Source: Bacteroidota bacterium (GTDB taxonomy: Bacteria; Bacteroidota; Bacteroidia; NS11-12g; UBA9320). Taken from it: 8,556 bases of DNA. Position 1 is the first letter of the stretch. The number at the start of each line of letters is the position of its first letter. The DNA lies in contig CANMPY010000054.1 in NCBI GenBank assembly GCA_947499775.1, forward strand, positions 1 through 8,556, in the 5' to 3' direction. The position numbers and the translations under genes were made by a program. Shown in pieces: positions 7,597 through 8,556 of the stretch. Below the pieces are notes generated by a model, which did not search any database, was not told the origin of the DNA, and saw only the letters and a list, made by a program, of their open reading frames with translations.

Positions 7597-7958
7597 TTTT
7601 TATGGATAGATTGATTTTCAGTTTGTTTAATAAGTTGAAATAAAAAAGGCAAGTAAAACGAATCTCTACTTTGTCCAATAGCTTGAATAGCTGCAATAGA
7701 CACTTCTGGATTTTTGCTGTTAAGCTGCTGAATTATGGATTTTCTTAATACCGTATCGTGCCAACTTAATAACCCATTTAAGGCGGTAAATTTTTGATTT
7801 TCCTTTCCTTTAGTTAAAATTAAATTGGTATATACCGCATCATGATGATCTTTAGCATCCCAAATTTTTTGATTACTCTTATTCTTAAAACGGTTTTGCG
7901 CCGAAATTTCATTAACCCCAATGAAGCCAATCAGTAATATTAAAATTTTTGTTTTCAT
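7581..7958 (-). CDS. HEAT-repeat/cyclophilin isomerase, N-terminal part of a frameshifted gene
   Basis: A 125-codon frame from ATG at 7958 to TAG at 7581. Residues 1-21 (MKTKILILLIGFIGVNEISAQ) are a signal peptide with a likely cut near S-A-Q. The rest is helical with HEAT-like pairs, for example the segment S-I-A-A-I-Q-A-I-G-Q around 87-96. The frame stops abruptly after Q-S-I-H-K-N-D-C-K-Q, while the -1 frame continues L-Q-A-I-G-K, the expected next HEAT helix. The two parts overlap by 13 bases. The start at 7958 is preferred over in-frame ATG 8060 because it gives a signal peptide and lies one base after the permease stop, suggesting translational coupling. On its own this fragment would be an exported HEAT stub without isomerase activity. 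Confidence 0.8.
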   Translation of the reverse strand: MKTKILILLIGFIGVNEISAQNRFKNKSNQKIWDAKDHHDAVYTNLILTKGKENQKFTALNGLLSWHDTVLRKSIIQQLNSKNPEVSIAAIQAIGQSRDSFYLPFLFQLIKQTENQSIHKNDCKQ

Positions 7959-7959
7959 T

Positions 7960-8556
7960 TTATTTTTGAGCGGTTCTATAAAAATAAATTGCAATGGGCA
8001 TAAAGAATAAATTTGGTAGCCACACGGCCAATACTGGCGGCATACTTCCATTGGAGCCATAAGAAATAAACCATTGAATTAAAAATAAATAGGCAAAACT
8101 TACAAATAAGCCAACGGCTAAATTTACACCCATACCTCCACGTTTTTTGGAGCTTGAAACACAAACTCCAATAAAAGTGAGCAACATCAATGAAAAAGGG
8201 GCAGCATAGCGTCGGTATTTTTCGGTTATATAAAAAAATGCTCTTCCAGTACCTCGCATCTGTTCCAAATCAATATAAGTATCTAACTCGCTTAGGTTTA
8301 ACGATTGCACATCGTCGTCGCGCACAAAAAAATCAGATGGATTAAATGGAATTAAGGTATCTAAAGTTGCACCCATATTTAATTTTTCATTGCCATTGGT
8401 GTATATAGTACGGTAGCGGTAATTATACAATCTCCATTTCTTTTTGCCCGGAAACCAGTTTATTCTTTCGGCAGTTAATTTTTTTGTTATCTGACCTTTT
8501 GCAATCCATTCAATATTTAGATTATATCCCGAACTATCCATACGATTAAAATTGCC
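7960..8556 (-). CDS. LptF/LptG-family permease, C-terminal part (5' end outside window)
   Basis: The frame is open from the window edge (198 visible residues) to TAA at 7960. It begins mid-protein with G-N-F-N-R-M-D-S-S-G-Y, and the ATG at 8541 is internal. The first ~95 residues are the end of a periplasmic beta-jellyroll region. From there come E-K-Y-R-R-Y-A-A-P-F, a membrane helix with SLMLLTFIGVCVSSSKKRGG, a second helix (VNLAVGLFVSFAYLFLIQWF) and a third (VLAVWLPNLFFMPIAIYFY), the conserved C-terminal membrane bundle of YjgP/YjgQ proteins. LptF and LptG form the inner-membrane part of the LptB2FG transporter that lifts lipopolysaccharide out of the membrane. The visible part cannot firmly separate LptF from LptG; the P-P/W-L-P-N ending is more LptG-like. 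The stop lies one base before the isomerase start. Confidence 0.9.
   Translation of the reverse strand, partial: GNFNRMDSSGYNLNIEWIAKGQITKKLTAERINWFPGKKKWRLYNYRYRTIYTNGNEKLNMGATLDTLIPFNPSDFFVRDDDVQSLNLSELDTYIDLEQMRGTGRAFFYITEKYRRYAAPFSLMLLTFIGVCVSSSKKRGGMGVNLAVGLFVSFAYLFLIQWFISYGSNGSMPPVLAVWLPNLFFMPIAIYFYRTAQK

Noticed and set aside
7581..7605. Programmed -1 frameshift in the isomerase gene
   Set aside because: Slippage at the AAAAAT stretch meets TGA immediately; no other heptamer or downstream hairpin is visible, so mutation or error is simpler.
7959..8060. Longer start at 8060 for the isomerase N-terminal part
   Set aside because: Overlaps the permease gene by about 100 bases and buries the clear signal peptide that begins at 7958.

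Overview
The window is AT-rich bacterial DNA, almost certainly from the phylum Bacteroidota. The evidence is a type IX secretion (T9SS) C-terminal sorting domain on a large Asp-box protein, a PadR regulator followed by a PspC/GIN-domain membrane protein, a HEAT-repeat protein ending in a cyclophilin domain next to an LptF/LptG-type permease, promoters resembling the Bacteroidota TAnnTTTG type, and no clear Shine-Dalgarno sequences before the starts I inspected. Every convincing gene is on the minus strand, so transcription runs from high to low coordinates.

In transcription order: (1) 8556-7960 is the 3' part of an LptF/LptG-family permease gene that enters from outside the window. (2) One base later, at 7958, starts a secreted HEAT-repeat/cyclophilin peptidyl-prolyl isomerase gene. 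It is split by a frameshift near 7581-7596 into 7958-7581 and 7593-6070; gaining one T would restore a protein of about 629 residues. (3) 5995-3572 encodes an 807-residue secreted Asp-box/beta-propeller protein with a T9SS sorting tail, probably from its own promoter. (4) 3571-3289 is non-coding. It holds a possible relic of an FtsX-type permease C-terminus (3385-3504) and the promoter/operator of the next unit. (5) 3288-2962 encodes a short PadR-family repressor, followed after 11 bases by (6) 2950-842, a 702-residue PspC/multi-TM/GIN-domain membrane protein. A perfect 8-bp inverted repeat overlaps the predicted -33 element of this pair, which suggests autoregulation. (7) 841-663 is an AT-rich spacer with short repeats. 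(8) 662-1 is the N-terminal third or so of an M61-family (glycyl aminopeptidase-like) peptidase that runs off the window.

Most of the content concerns the cell envelope: LPS export, periplasmic folding, a T9SS-secreted protein, an envelope-stress-type membrane protein with its regulator, and an exported peptidase. I see no CRISPR array, tRNA, rRNA, integrase, transposase or recognisable defence system, and no convincing new system. The items most worth checking are the frameshift, the PadR operator, and the possible permease relic.
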